From the NCBI GenBank assembly GCA_023228445.1, contig JALOBD010000080.1, forward strand, positions 1 through 10,297: a stretch of 10,297 bases of DNA, in the 5' to 3' direction. The stretch is from Sphaerochaeta sp. (lineage in GTDB: Bacteria; Spirochaetota; Spirochaetia; Sphaerochaetales; Sphaerochaetaceae). Within the stretch, counting starts at the first letter, position 1. Every line of letters begins with the position of its first letter. Shown piece by piece: positions 1 through 6,093 of the stretch. The notes under the pieces are model-generated. The model was given only the letters and a program-made list of their open reading frames with translations, searched no databases and was not told the DNA's origin. A program made the translations under genes and the position numbers.

Positions 1-282
1 GATGATGAGGCGGCCATCACCGAGTTGGTGAAACTGAAGGGGATCGGACGGTGGACAGCCGAGATGATCCTCCTCTTCGGTCTCTTGAGACCAGATGTCG
101 TCAGCTTCGGTGATTTGGCCATCATCCGGGGGATGAAGTTCCTCTATGGGTTGGAGGAGGTGGACAGAGAGAGCTTCCATCGCTATCGCAGTCTGTACTC
201 ACCCTATGGCAGTGCGGCAAGCCTCTATCTCTGGGCGGTATCGAAGCTGGACCCTGCTCAGGTCCCCATGCTCGGGAGGTAG
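1..282 (+). CDS. AlkA-type DNA-3-methyladenine glycosylase, C-terminal part
   Basis: This is the last 93 codons of a gene that begins left of the window; the frame is open from base 1 to a TAG stop. The protein belongs to the HhH-GPD base-excision repair glycosylases, which remove alkylated purines from DNA. Visible are the helix-hairpin-helix LKGIGRWTA (visible residues 12-20) and the following MILLFGLLRPDVVSFGDLAI segment. Asp38 in GDLAI matches the catalytic aspartate of AlkA. No four-cysteine iron-sulfur loop follows, which argues against endonuclease III or MutY. The last 25 bases overlap the end of the convergent GGDEF gene, so there is no room for a terminator between them. The family is clear; the exact substrate range cannot be judged from the fragment. 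Confidence 0.9.
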   Translation, partial: DDEAAITELVKLKGIGRWTAEMILLFGLLRPDVVSFGDLAIIRGMKFLYGLEEVDRESFHRYRSLYSPYGSAASLYLWAVSKLDPAQVPMLGR

Positions 283-2057
283 CGTCCGACAGCTGCCCCA
301 CCCCTCTCTTTGATTTGGTAGAGGGCGATGTCGGCACGCCGGAAGAGGCTATCATACTCATCCCCCGTCTCCACGGGGGCAACACCGACACTGACACTGA
401 AGGGAGCCTTGATCCGCTGTTGGAAGGTCGGGTTGATGAGGTTGCATTGATCGAGTACCGATTCTGCTGAGTCTCCGGCAGGGACATAGACACAAAACTC
501 ATCGCCACCGACTCTGCCGATGATGGTATCGTCGCCGAAGATGCTCACCAGACTCTCTCCAAGGTTCTTGAGGAAGCGGTCGCCGGCGAGGTGTCCGTAG
601 GTGTCATTGACCTGCTTGAATTTGTCGCAGTCCATCAAGACCAGAAAGTCGAGGCGACCACGAGGCCTGGTTGCCAACACGCCCTCGATCTCCTCTCTCA
701 CCGCCACTTGGTTGAGCAAACCGGTCAGCCCATCGGTCACCACCTTGGTGCGCAGGTCTGCCTTCTCCCGCTCATCCTCGCTGATATCGGAGAGTTTGCC
801 TAAGTATGACTCCACCCGCTTCAGCGAGTCGGAGACCTTGGCGATGGAGAGGCGAAAGGTCCTCAGTGACCCATCGCCGACCGTCAGGTCCACCACCGAG
901 GAGAACGTTGACTCCTCTACCCGCTCCATGACGCTGGCAAGTGCCTCCATCGCCTTCTCTTGGCGCAGCATCGAAGCGAAGAGCGCAATCGTCTGGGGAG
1001 CGAGGACAACCCTTCGGCTGCGTGGCTCATACTCGAAGAGGTACTCGTGACTGATCTCAAAGAGCGCCTCGTAGCGGCGGTTCTGCCGCCTCAACTGCGC
1101 CGCAGACTGGATGGTGGTTGCTGAAAGGAATACGAGGACCACGATCAAGAGGAAGCTGATGAGCAGGATGGGTACCCCGTACTGCTCCATGATCATCCTG
1201 ATTGTGATGGTTCGTTCAACCTGACTCGCCTCATCGAGGATCAATGCTTGCATCTGGCTGTCGGTGATCGAGGCAAGGCCCTTGTTGATGATCGAGAGGA
1301 GGATCGGATCATCGGTATAGAGCGCAACAGAGTAGCGGCGCTCCTCCATCCCCTGGGGGACAGTGACGAGGTTGCGATACCCCTTCTTCAGCGTGAGGTA
1401 GGCGATGGAGTACGCATTGGCGTAGCCGTAGTCCGCCAAACCCCGCTCCACCGCATCGATGGCATACTCGCGGTTCCCATAGTACAACACCCGGCTCTCG
1501 TCGATACCGACGGGCAGCACTCCACCGCCCACGGCGGCATAGCGTTTGTCGTGCAGGTCTTCGCCTGAAACGCTCTTGTTCATGAAGAGCACCGTCTCGG
1601 TGACCAGGTATGGGGTGCTCAACACCATGCCCGGCTGGATGTAGTTTGGTGAGATGAGGGGAAAGAGGTCCGAGCCGGAGGCAAAGACAGACGCTTGGTC
1701 GCTGTGGATATGGTAGTCGACCTTCAAGCCGGTACGCAGGGCCACCTCATCGAGAACCCGCACCCCGATTCCCTGGGCCTGCCCCTTGGTGCTGACGTAG
1801 ACCAGCGGTGCGGCGCCATCGGTGATGCCGACGCGCAGCGGCGGGGAGTCATCGACGTAGGCCTGCTCTTCGTCGCTCAGGTCCACCGTTGCGATCCGTT
1901 GGACGGGGGTCTGTGGATTGCCCAAGGCGTGGGGGACAAGCGGCGAGCAGGAGAGAAAGATCAACGAGAGTGCAAAGGCGGCCAACCCGGCGACAAGCCG
2001 GGTCGGCCTTCCTGCGTTTCCTATCTGCGCTCTCCTCATCGACATGCTCATTGCCAT
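258..2057 (-). CDS. Membrane diguanylate cyclase with periplasmic solute-binding sensor domain
   Basis: A 599-residue sensor enzyme predicted to make cyclic di-GMP from GTP in response to an extracytoplasmic ligand. In order it has: a basic N-terminus and hydrophobic signal/anchor (about 21-37, ending LIFLSC, possibly a lax spirochaete-like lipobox); a family-3 solute-binding domain (about 72-285, opening LRVGITDGAAPLVYV); a transmembrane helix (295-314); a PAS-like linker (about 325-420); and a GGDEF domain (about 435-595). The GGDEF domain carries DGLTGLLN (442-449), DCDKFKQVNDTYGHLAGD (476-493) and an intact GGDEF (517-521), so it should be active. The RxxD inhibitory site five residues upstream is absent (GDDT). 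Met codons at residues 1, 3, 5 and 7 compete as starts and none has a good ribosome site. A promoter-like element just upstream would favour one of the later ones. The 3' end overlaps the glycosylase gene. Confidence 0.9.
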   Translation of the reverse strand: MAMSMSMRRAQIGNAGRPTRLVAGLAAFALSLIFLSCSPLVPHALGNPQTPVQRIATVDLSDEEQAYVDDSPPLRVGITDGAAPLVYVSTKGQAQGIGVRVLDEVALRTGLKVDYHIHSDQASVFASGSDLFPLISPNYIQPGMVLSTPYLVTETVLFMNKSVSGEDLHDKRYAAVGGGVLPVGIDESRVLYYGNREYAIDAVERGLADYGYANAYSIAYLTLKKGYRNLVTVPQGMEERRYSVALYTDDPILLSIINKGLASITDSQMQALILDEASQVERTITIRMIMEQYGVPILLISFLLIVVLVFLSATTIQSAAQLRRQNRRYEALFEISHEYLFEYEPRSRRVVLAPQTIALFASMLRQEKAMEALASVMERVEESTFSSVVDLTVGDGSLRTFRLSIAKVSDSLKRVESYLGKLSDISEDEREKADLRTKVVTDGLTGLLNQVAVREEIEGVLATRPRGRLDFLVLMDCDKFKQVNDTYGHLAGDRFLKNLGESLVSIFGDDTIIGRVGGDEFCVYVPAGDSAESVLDQCNLINPTFQQRIKAPFSVSVGVAPVETGDEYDSLFRRADIALYQIKERGGAAVGRYLPSMGT

Positions 2058-2068
2058 CTATGGGGGAA

Positions 2069-2097
2069 ATTGTACCGTACATCAGCCATAAATCCAA
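2069..2097 (-). promoter_or_regulatory. Candidate promoter for the GGDEF gene with overlapping operator-like palindrome
   Basis: On the minus strand TTGGAT (2097-2092) and TACAAT (2074-2069) are separated by 17 bases. The -10 is a 5/6 match; the -35 is weak (3/6). Transcription would start near 2062, only a few bases before the first Met codon at 2057. The perfect 5+1+5 palindrome TGTACCGTACA (2071-2081) overlaps the -10 and is a possible repressor site. This is a prediction from sequence only. Confidence 0.45.
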
Positions 2098-2138
2098 CAC
2101 TCACACGGTGTCTCACTGCTGCAGCCTCACGTGGGCGG

Positions 2139-2528
2139 TCAATCGACGATGATCGTGACACGTTTTTGGGGCCGTCCGTCACTGATCTCGCTGATCCCAT
2201 TGAACCACGCTTCAGTGCAGGCCCAGATGAACGCTTCATCATTGATGGGGTAGCCTGATGCTGAGCCCAACACGCAGTCGACCAGGCACTTTGGACAGTG
2301 CAGGGTGCGGGCAAGCGGCTCACGCTCCGTTGCCCACAGGAGGTGCTCTTCATCATGAGCATCGAAGTGGTAGCCGCAGTAGAAACAGCGGCACTGTGTG
2401 CTCTCCATGATCTGATCCTCATTGGCAAAGGTGGCCTGATGGGCCTCTTTGAGGTAGTGGTCAGGGTACTGGCGCTCAAACTTCGGCTGTTCCTCTGCTC
2501 GATTCGCTGCGTTTTGATCTCTTTCCAT
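2139..2528 (-). CDS. Small zinc-ribbon cytoplasmic protein, unknown function
   Basis: A 129-residue soluble protein. The start at 2528 is chosen because GGGAGGA lies seven bases upstream (2536-2542); a longer in-frame reading to 2591 lacks such a site. The central region has two cysteine clusters: C46-R-C48-F-Y-C51-G and C78-P-K-C81, with a further C85. This is the pattern of a zinc ribbon (CxxC, about 27 residues, CxxC). Downstream is the segment GSASGYPINDEAFIWACTEA. From memory, small bacterial proteins annotated only as 'cytoplasmic protein' share a CFYC...CPYC...DSV...SGYPI signature, and this looks like a member. The N-terminal 40 residues are polar and charged, without a signal peptide or membrane segment. 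It stands alone between the GGDEF gene and a divergent unit. No function can be assigned. Confidence 0.75.
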   Translation of the reverse strand: MERDQNAANRAEEQPKFERQYPDHYLKEAHQATFANEDQIMESTQCRCFYCGYHFDAHDEEHLLWATEREPLARTLHCPKCLVDCVLGSASGYPINDEAFIWACTEAWFNGISEISDGRPQKRVTIIVD

Positions 2529-2535
2529 AAAAAAA

Positions 2536-2542
2536 TCCTCCC
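2536..2542 (-). promoter_or_regulatory. Ribosome binding site that sets the zinc-ribbon gene start
   Basis: GGGAGGA on the minus strand is followed by a run of seven T and then ATG at 2528. It decides for the shorter 129-residue product over the reading that starts at 2591. Confidence 0.75.
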
Positions 2543-2569
2543 GGTGAGATGGATAGGCACAAAGCCTTG

Positions 2570-2584
2570 CTGCACCATGTGCAG
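2570..2584. repeat. Perfect 6+3+6 inverted repeat upstream of the zinc-ribbon gene
   Basis: CTGCAC CAT GTGCAG is a perfect dyad with a three-base centre, 42 bases upstream of the zinc-ribbon start codon. It could be an operator or a small hairpin in the leader. It has no T-run, so it is not a terminator. Confidence 0.4.
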
Positions 2585-2676
2585 TGTTCACCAGAAGGGG
2601 GTCTCAATGGACTGTGCCTCTACAGTACCGCTGCGGGCCATAAAAGGCAAGAAAAACACCGGCTCTTGGAAATCTT

Positions 2677-2685
2677 TGGTATACT
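2677..2685 (+). promoter_or_regulatory. Extended -10 promoter candidate for the nucleotidase remnant and aldolase
   Basis: TGGTATACT combines an extended -10 (TG-n) with TATACT (5/6 to consensus). No convincing -35 is seen, which extended -10 promoters tolerate. Transcription would start at about 2692, at or next to the GTG codon of the following ORF, giving almost no leader. Confidence 0.4.
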
Positions 2686-2691
2686 GGAGCA

Positions 2692-2898
2692 GTGAAACCG
2701 ATCGTCTGCATCGCCATGGACAATGTCCCGGTGGATTTCAAGAGCGGCATCGAGCGCCTGTGCCTGCTCTTCCTCAACCCACCGGATAACCACGGCATCC
2801 GGTTCATCCTCAGCGACATTGCGTCTAAAATCGAGTGGCACAGGGCCACCCACGATGAGCATCTATGGCGATTGATCACCACCAAGGAGAGACCATGA
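2692..2898 (+). pseudogene. Probable remnant of a 5'(3')-deoxyribonucleotidase-like HAD gene
   Basis: A 68-codon ORF that starts with GTG and ends in ATGA overlap with the aldolase start. Its N-terminus, IVCIAMDNVPVDFKSG, closely resembles the opening of small HAD-family 5'-nucleotidases (NT5C-like), which normally read IDMDNVLVDF. The nucleophile aspartate is replaced by Ala (residue 9) and the following conserved Leu by Pro (residue 13), each explainable by a single base change. The family is normally close to 200 residues; here nothing after about residue 23 is recognisable. Codon use stays GC-rich at third positions to the end, so the frame itself has not shifted, which suggests internal loss or replacement. 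Catalysis is very unlikely. It could instead be kept as a short coupled leader ORF for the aldolase. The ribosome site is poorly spaced (GGAG two bases from GTG). Confidence 0.45.
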
Positions 2899-3656
2899 CC
2901 CGATCACGATTGTTGGAGCAGAGAGCAGTAGTTGGAACGATGATTCGCCTGGTACGCACCCCCGCCATCGTATTGGTGGCCAAGGAGGCGGGCCTCGACT
3001 TCGTCATGTTCGATATGGAGCATGGGCCCATCGGCTTTGAGACGGTCAGCGACGCCGCCTCGATGGCCCGCGCGGCGGGCATCGATTGCTTCGTCCGGGT
3101 CCCCGAGCTGACCAAGGGGTACGTGAGCCGTGCGCTGGACTGCGGGGTGACCGGCATCATGGTGCCGATGATCAAGAACGGAGAGGAGGCACGCGCCTTC
3201 GCCCGGTGGGCCCGGTACCAGCCGATCGGGAAGAGGGGCATCGGTGGATGGGGAGCACACACCGACTACCGTGATGCTTCCTGCCTGGGTGAGGCGTTTT
3301 TCTCCCAGACAAATGCCAGCATCCTCACCATCGCCCAAATCGAGGTGGCCGAGGCCATCGAGGCGATCGACGAGATTGCTCAGGTGGAGGGCATCGATGC
3401 ACTGCTCGTCGGACCGGCCGACCTCTCCGCCTCCCTGGCAGTCAGCGGACAGTTCAACCACCCCTTGATGGATGATGCCATCGCAAGAGTTGCCGATGCA
3501 GCGCGACGCCACCAGAAGGTCTTCGGCATCCACAGCGGCGAGGCGCTCTTGAAGAAGTGGATTCTATCAGGGTGCACCCTTCGGATGAACTCGATGGACA
3601 TCACGCTGCTGAGTGAGGGGATGCGGGCGATCACCACCCTCAGAGGCGAGGAGTAG
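2895..3656 (+). CDS. HpcH/HpaI-family class II aldolase
   Basis: A 253-residue metal-dependent aldolase of the HpcH/HpaI family, which cleaves or forms 4-hydroxy-2-oxo acids to or from pyruvate (or a related oxo acid) and an aldehyde. The start at 2895 has AAGGAGA four bases upstream (2884-2890). The family signature is complete: FDMEHGP with His43 as the likely catalytic base, FVRVP with Arg68, AQIE with the metal ligand Glu150, and GPADLS with the metal ligand Asp176. These correspond to His45, Arg70, Glu149 and Asp175 of E. coli HpaI. Length is normal. No neighbouring catabolic enzyme reveals the substrate, so homologous roles (4-hydroxy-2-oxoheptanedioate, 2-keto-3-deoxy-rhamnonate or 2-keto-3-deoxy-glucarate aldolase) stay open. 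It probably shares a transcript with the short upstream ORF and ends at a strong terminator. Confidence 0.9.
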   Translation: MTRSRLLEQRAVVGTMIRLVRTPAIVLVAKEAGLDFVMFDMEHGPIGFETVSDAASMARAAGIDCFVRVPELTKGYVSRALDCGVTGIMVPMIKNGEEARAFARWARYQPIGKRGIGGWGAHTDYRDASCLGEAFFSQTNASILTIAQIEVAEAIEAIDEIAQVEGIDALLVGPADLSASLAVSGQFNHPLMDDAIARVADAARRHQKVFGIHSGEALLKKWILSGCTLRMNSMDITLLSEGMRAITTLRGEE

Positions 3657-3663
3657 CTTTCTC

Positions 3664-3690
3664 GGTGGGCCAGTGTCGCCCACCCCTTTT
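3664..3690 (+). terminator. Intrinsic terminator after the aldolase gene
   Basis: Perfect 7-bp stem GGTGGGC (3664-3670) and GCCCACC (3678-3684) with a seven-base loop, followed by CC and TTTT. It starts seven bases after the aldolase stop and separates that gene from the PII-like gene. Confidence 0.8.
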
Positions 3691-3740
3691 CTTCTGTGGT
3701 GTTTTGGGCGATACTACCGTAACGAATCGGAGGCTTCACC

Positions 3741-4067
3741 ATGGTACATACGCCACACACCCTCATCACGTGCATCATCAACCACGGCTTGGCCGACGAG
3801 GTCATGGCTGCGGCGCGAGGAGCGGGTGCGACCGGCGGGACAATCCTCTCGGCGCGGGGCACCAGCACCGAGGAGGACGCCAAGTTCTTCGGCTATACCC
3901 TCGTGCCCGAGAAAGAGATGCTGCTCATCCTCGTCTCTGCCGAGCTGGCTCAAACGGTATTGGAGGCGATCAGGGCCTTGCCCCCCCTCTCAGAGCCGGG
4001 GATCGGCATCGTCTTCTGTGCTGATGTCGAGCGGTTTGTCTCCTTCGGCAAGCCCACTTACCAGTGA
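3741..4067 (+). CDS. Short PII-family (GlnB-like) signalling protein
   Basis: A 108-residue protein of the PII superfamily, small trimeric sensors that bind nucleotides and regulate partner proteins. GGAGG (3729-3733) seven bases before ATG supports the start. The ferredoxin-like pattern is visible: strand LITCIINHG (8-16), helix GLADEVMAAARGAGA (16-30), TGGTILSARG (31-40), strand MLLILVSAEL (60-69), helix, then GIGIVFCADVERFVSF (87-102). The T-loop is much shorter than in GlnB/GlnK (only about 20 residues, GTSTEEDAKFFGYTLVPEKE) and has no matching uridylylation tyrosine. From memory, PII proteins with a GGTI...ARGT...KFFG...PEKE signature occur next to DUF1538-type membrane proteins. No such gene and no amtB or glnA is adjacent here. 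The 3' end overlaps the convergent LacI gene by 10 bases. Confidence 0.8.
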   Translation: MVHTPHTLITCIINHGLADEVMAAARGAGATGGTILSARGTSTEEDAKFFGYTLVPEKEMLLILVSAELAQTVLEAIRALPPLSEPGIGIVFCADVERFVSFGKPTYQ

Positions 4068-5128
4068 CGCGGCTCTCCGCTTGAGGAGCGGACGATCAGG
4101 CGCGTCTGGTACTCGATGCGAATCACCGCAGAGTTCTCCAGTGCGCGGCTCTGCTTGCCATCCATCTTGTCGCAGAGCAGGCGCAGCGCACTCTTGCCCC
4201 CTTGCACGATGAAGTGCTCGATGCTGGTAAGCGCCACCCCGTCGAATGCCGAGGGGTAGATGTTGTCGAAGCCGCAGACCGAGTAGTCGCCCGGGATGCT
4301 GAACCCGCTCTCCTTGATGCCATCTATGACCCCGTACGCCACCATATCGTTGATGGCCACCATTGCCGTCACCCCAGGATCCTTGGCGATGCACTCCTTG
4401 GCCAGCGAGCGACCGGTTCGGTGTTCGATGTCGACGGTGTTCAACTCCGTCGATGAGGGGATCTCAGCGGTGAAGAGCGAGAGGGAGGCCGACTGTCCAA
4501 ATCGATCGATCTGGGCCTTCAGGCCATCGTAGCGCCGTACCCGGGCACTATGTTCGCTGTTGAGACTGGTGGAGAGGTAGGCAATCTTGCGGTGGCCGAG
4601 CTCCAAGAGGTGGCGGGCCACCAATACCCCGGCATTGAAGTTGTTCACATCAACGGTATCGAGCCCCACTTCGTTCTGCTTGTCCCCCACCGCCACCACC
4701 GGCACCGTCTCGTTCAGCTGACGCACCAGGTCGGGCTGCTGGGGGATCATGGCGAAGATCACCCCGCCGACCATCGGGTCCTTGGCAAACTCGCAGGCGC
4801 TCCGCTCCTTCTCAACGTCCCAGTAGGTGGTGAAGACCACCGTCTCCAAGCCTTGCTCCTTCGCCTCCATCTCCATGCCCTGGATGATGGTGGCAAAGTA
4901 TGGGTTGATGACCGAAGGGCAGACGATGAGCACGATGTTACGGTTCCGCTTGGGGGCCTTCAGCTGGTAGCCAAGCTCCCGACACGCGGTGTGCACCCGA
5001 TCGATGGTCTCGTCACTGAAGCGCGAGAGACTCTTGCCGGCAAGAATCATCGAGACACTTGCTGTCGAGACTCCTACATGCTTTGCAATTTCTCGTTGTG
5101 TTATTCGTCTCTTGAGCATTCTGGGCAT
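4058..5128 (-). CDS. LacI/PurR-family transcriptional regulator
   Basis: A 356-residue repressor-type protein (353 if the ATG at 5119 is used; neither has a strong ribosome site). The frame is open upstream to about 5266, but the extra N-terminus looks unlike protein and a LacI helix-turn-helix belongs at the very start. The HTH ITQREIAKHVGVSTASVSMI lies at residues 9-28. A sugar-binding-type effector domain follows (about 64-345) with NPYFATIIQGMEMEA, GGVIFAMIP, HLLELGHRKIAYLS, VTAMVAINDMVAYGVIDGI and SVCGFDNI, all typical. The linker after ELGY is short (QLKAPKRNRN) and lacks the usual ARxL hinge-helix pattern. It lies downstream of and on the same strand as the transporter/phosphodiesterase operon, separated by 221 bases, and is its obvious candidate regulator. 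Its effector is unknown. Confidence 0.9.
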   Translation of the reverse strand: MPRMLKRRITQREIAKHVGVSTASVSMILAGKSLSRFSDETIDRVHTACRELGYQLKAPKRNRNIVLIVCPSVINPYFATIIQGMEMEAKEQGLETVVFTTYWDVEKERSACEFAKDPMVGGVIFAMIPQQPDLVRQLNETVPVVAVGDKQNEVGLDTVDVNNFNAGVLVARHLLELGHRKIAYLSTSLNSEHSARVRRYDGLKAQIDRFGQSASLSLFTAEIPSSTELNTVDIEHRTGRSLAKECIAKDPGVTAMVAINDMVAYGVIDGIKESGFSIPGDYSVCGFDNIYPSAFDGVALTSIEHFIVQGGKSALRLLCDKMDGKQSRALENSAVIRIEYQTRLIVRSSSGEPRHW

Positions 5129-5349
5129 CGTGGTCCATCGAATAGTATTCATCCAGCCCAAGGCCACAGCGTGGACGTGTACACTGCCCACACCCACCAT
5201 GGCACTCCCAGACTCGATGAACCTGCCGCCATCATACCATACCTGACAGCGCTCTGGAAGATTCAATTATGACATACCCTACACCACTTGGGGCGCAGGG
5301 GGGAGGGTACCGTGTGCCGGTCGACACCCGCGGCCCTCCCATGGGGCGG
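5129..5349. other. Intergenic region between the phosphodiesterase and LacI genes
   Basis: This gap of 221 bases holds the likely LacI leader. The palindrome GAATAGTATTC (5140-5150, perfect 5+1+5) sits 12 bases upstream of the LacI start and could be an autoregulatory site. GTGTACAC (5177-5184) is another short palindrome. On the minus strand TTGAAT and TATGGT lie 19 bases apart, a weak promoter candidate. A large GC-rich inverted repeat (5301-5340) follows the phosphodiesterase stop. No further gene is seen. Confidence 0.4.
5301..5340. repeat. GC-rich inverted repeat after the phosphodiesterase gene
   Basis: GGGAGGG (5301-5307) pairs with CCCTCCC (5334-5340), with a second inner pair GTGT (5312-5315) and ACAC (5324-5327). 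As RNA it would form a long interrupted hairpin starting ten bases after the phosphodiesterase stop. Neither strand shows a T-run after it, so it is not a standard intrinsic terminator. It may protect the 3' end of the operon mRNA or slow transcription before the LacI gene. Confidence 0.45.
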
Positions 5350-6081
5350 TCAATCCAACAACTGTCGAAGCCGTCGTGGATGGTGGGTCGTGATGGAGAA
5401 GACACCGTGGCTCGCCATCTGTTGCATATCGCGTTCATCATCGACCGTCCACACCGAAACCGGGATGAAGCGTTTCTTGGCATGGAGGACGAGCTGCTCG
5501 CTGCTCATCGTGTATTCGATGTTGATCCCACACGATCCAACCTCGATCACCTGCTGACAGAGGGTGTGCACGAAGGCAGTATATTGCCCTGCATCCACGA
5601 TGAGGGGGTCATGGTAGGCATTGAGCAGCACCTGCACCCCAACCAATGAGTCGATGACCTCTTTGGCCCGATCATAGCCACACCCTGAGATGATGATCGA
5701 ATCCTTGAGGCCATTGACTTCGACCAGACGCTTGATATACCCAACGCTGCCGGTATCCTTCATGTCAAGGTTCAGGATGCGATCCCGCTCACTGACCAGC
5801 TCCATCACCGACTCCAGTGACGTGAGCTCTACTCCGGTACGGTGTGCATACGCCACAATCTCAGTGTACGTGTGGTCAGAGAGGACGATGGGCGGTTCAC
5901 CGGTTCCCTGAAGGCTCGGGTCATGGTGGAGTATGGGTACCCCGTCACGCGAACTCCTGATATCGATCTCGACAATATCCGCGTTGGCCTGCAACCCGGC
6001 CATCACCGAAGCGAGGCTGTTCTTTTTGCTGCCTTCACACCCGCTGTGTGCGGTGACCAATGGATTGCGTCCCTCACCCAT
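5350..6081 (-). CDS. GDPD-family (UgpQ-like) phosphodiesterase with altered active-site signature
   Basis: A 243-residue cytoplasmic protein of the glycerophosphodiester phosphodiesterase family. ATG at 6081 is chosen because AGGAGG (6090-6095) lies eight bases upstream; the in-frame GTG at 6090 would fall inside that site. Present are His12 (TAHSG), Glu38 and Asp40 (VEIDIR), RDGVPILHHD with His52/His53, NLDMKD (Asp106, Lys108, where the family usually has E-x-K), SVWTVDDE and ITTHHPRRL near the end. The canonical HRG is HSG and the PENT motif is KKNS, so the usual arginine and the first acidic residue are lost. No signal peptide is seen. It is the fourth gene of the transporter operon, 12 bases after the second permease, which mirrors ugpQ with ugpBAE. 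Its product presumably cleaves an imported phosphodiester or similar compound. Fold assignment is firm; the substrate is inference. Confidence 0.85.
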   Translation of the reverse strand: MGEGRNPLVTAHSGCEGSKKNSLASVMAGLQANADIVEIDIRSSRDGVPILHHDPSLQGTGEPPIVLSDHTYTEIVAYAHRTGVELTSLESVMELVSERDRILNLDMKDTGSVGYIKRLVEVNGLKDSIIISGCGYDRAKEVIDSLVGVQVLLNAYHDPLIVDAGQYTAFVHTLCQQVIEVGSCGINIEYTMSSEQLVLHAKKRFIPVSVWTVDDERDMQQMASHGVFSITTHHPRRLRQLLD

Positions 6082-6093
6082 GTTCTCCACCTC

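Noticed and set aside
2570..2584. Terminator for the zinc-ribbon or neighbouring unit
   Set aside because: The stem is only six pairs with a three-base loop, no T-run follows on either strand, and it lies in a leader and not after a gene.
2604..2885. Minus-strand ORFs of 93 and 80 codons opposite the nucleotidase-like remnant
   Set aside because: They have no good ribosome site and no recognisable domain, while the plus strand has GC-rich third positions, a nucleotidase-like motif and a promoter.
5129..5266. N-terminal extension of the LacI regulator to 5266
   Set aside because: LacI-family HTH motifs lie at the extreme N-terminus; the extra residues show no domain, and this DNA more likely carries the promoter and operator.
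4550..5272. Plus-strand ORF of 240 codons across the LacI gene
   Set aside because: It is antisense to a clear LacI-family protein and has a His/Val/Gly-rich composition typical of a shadow frame in GC-rich DNA.
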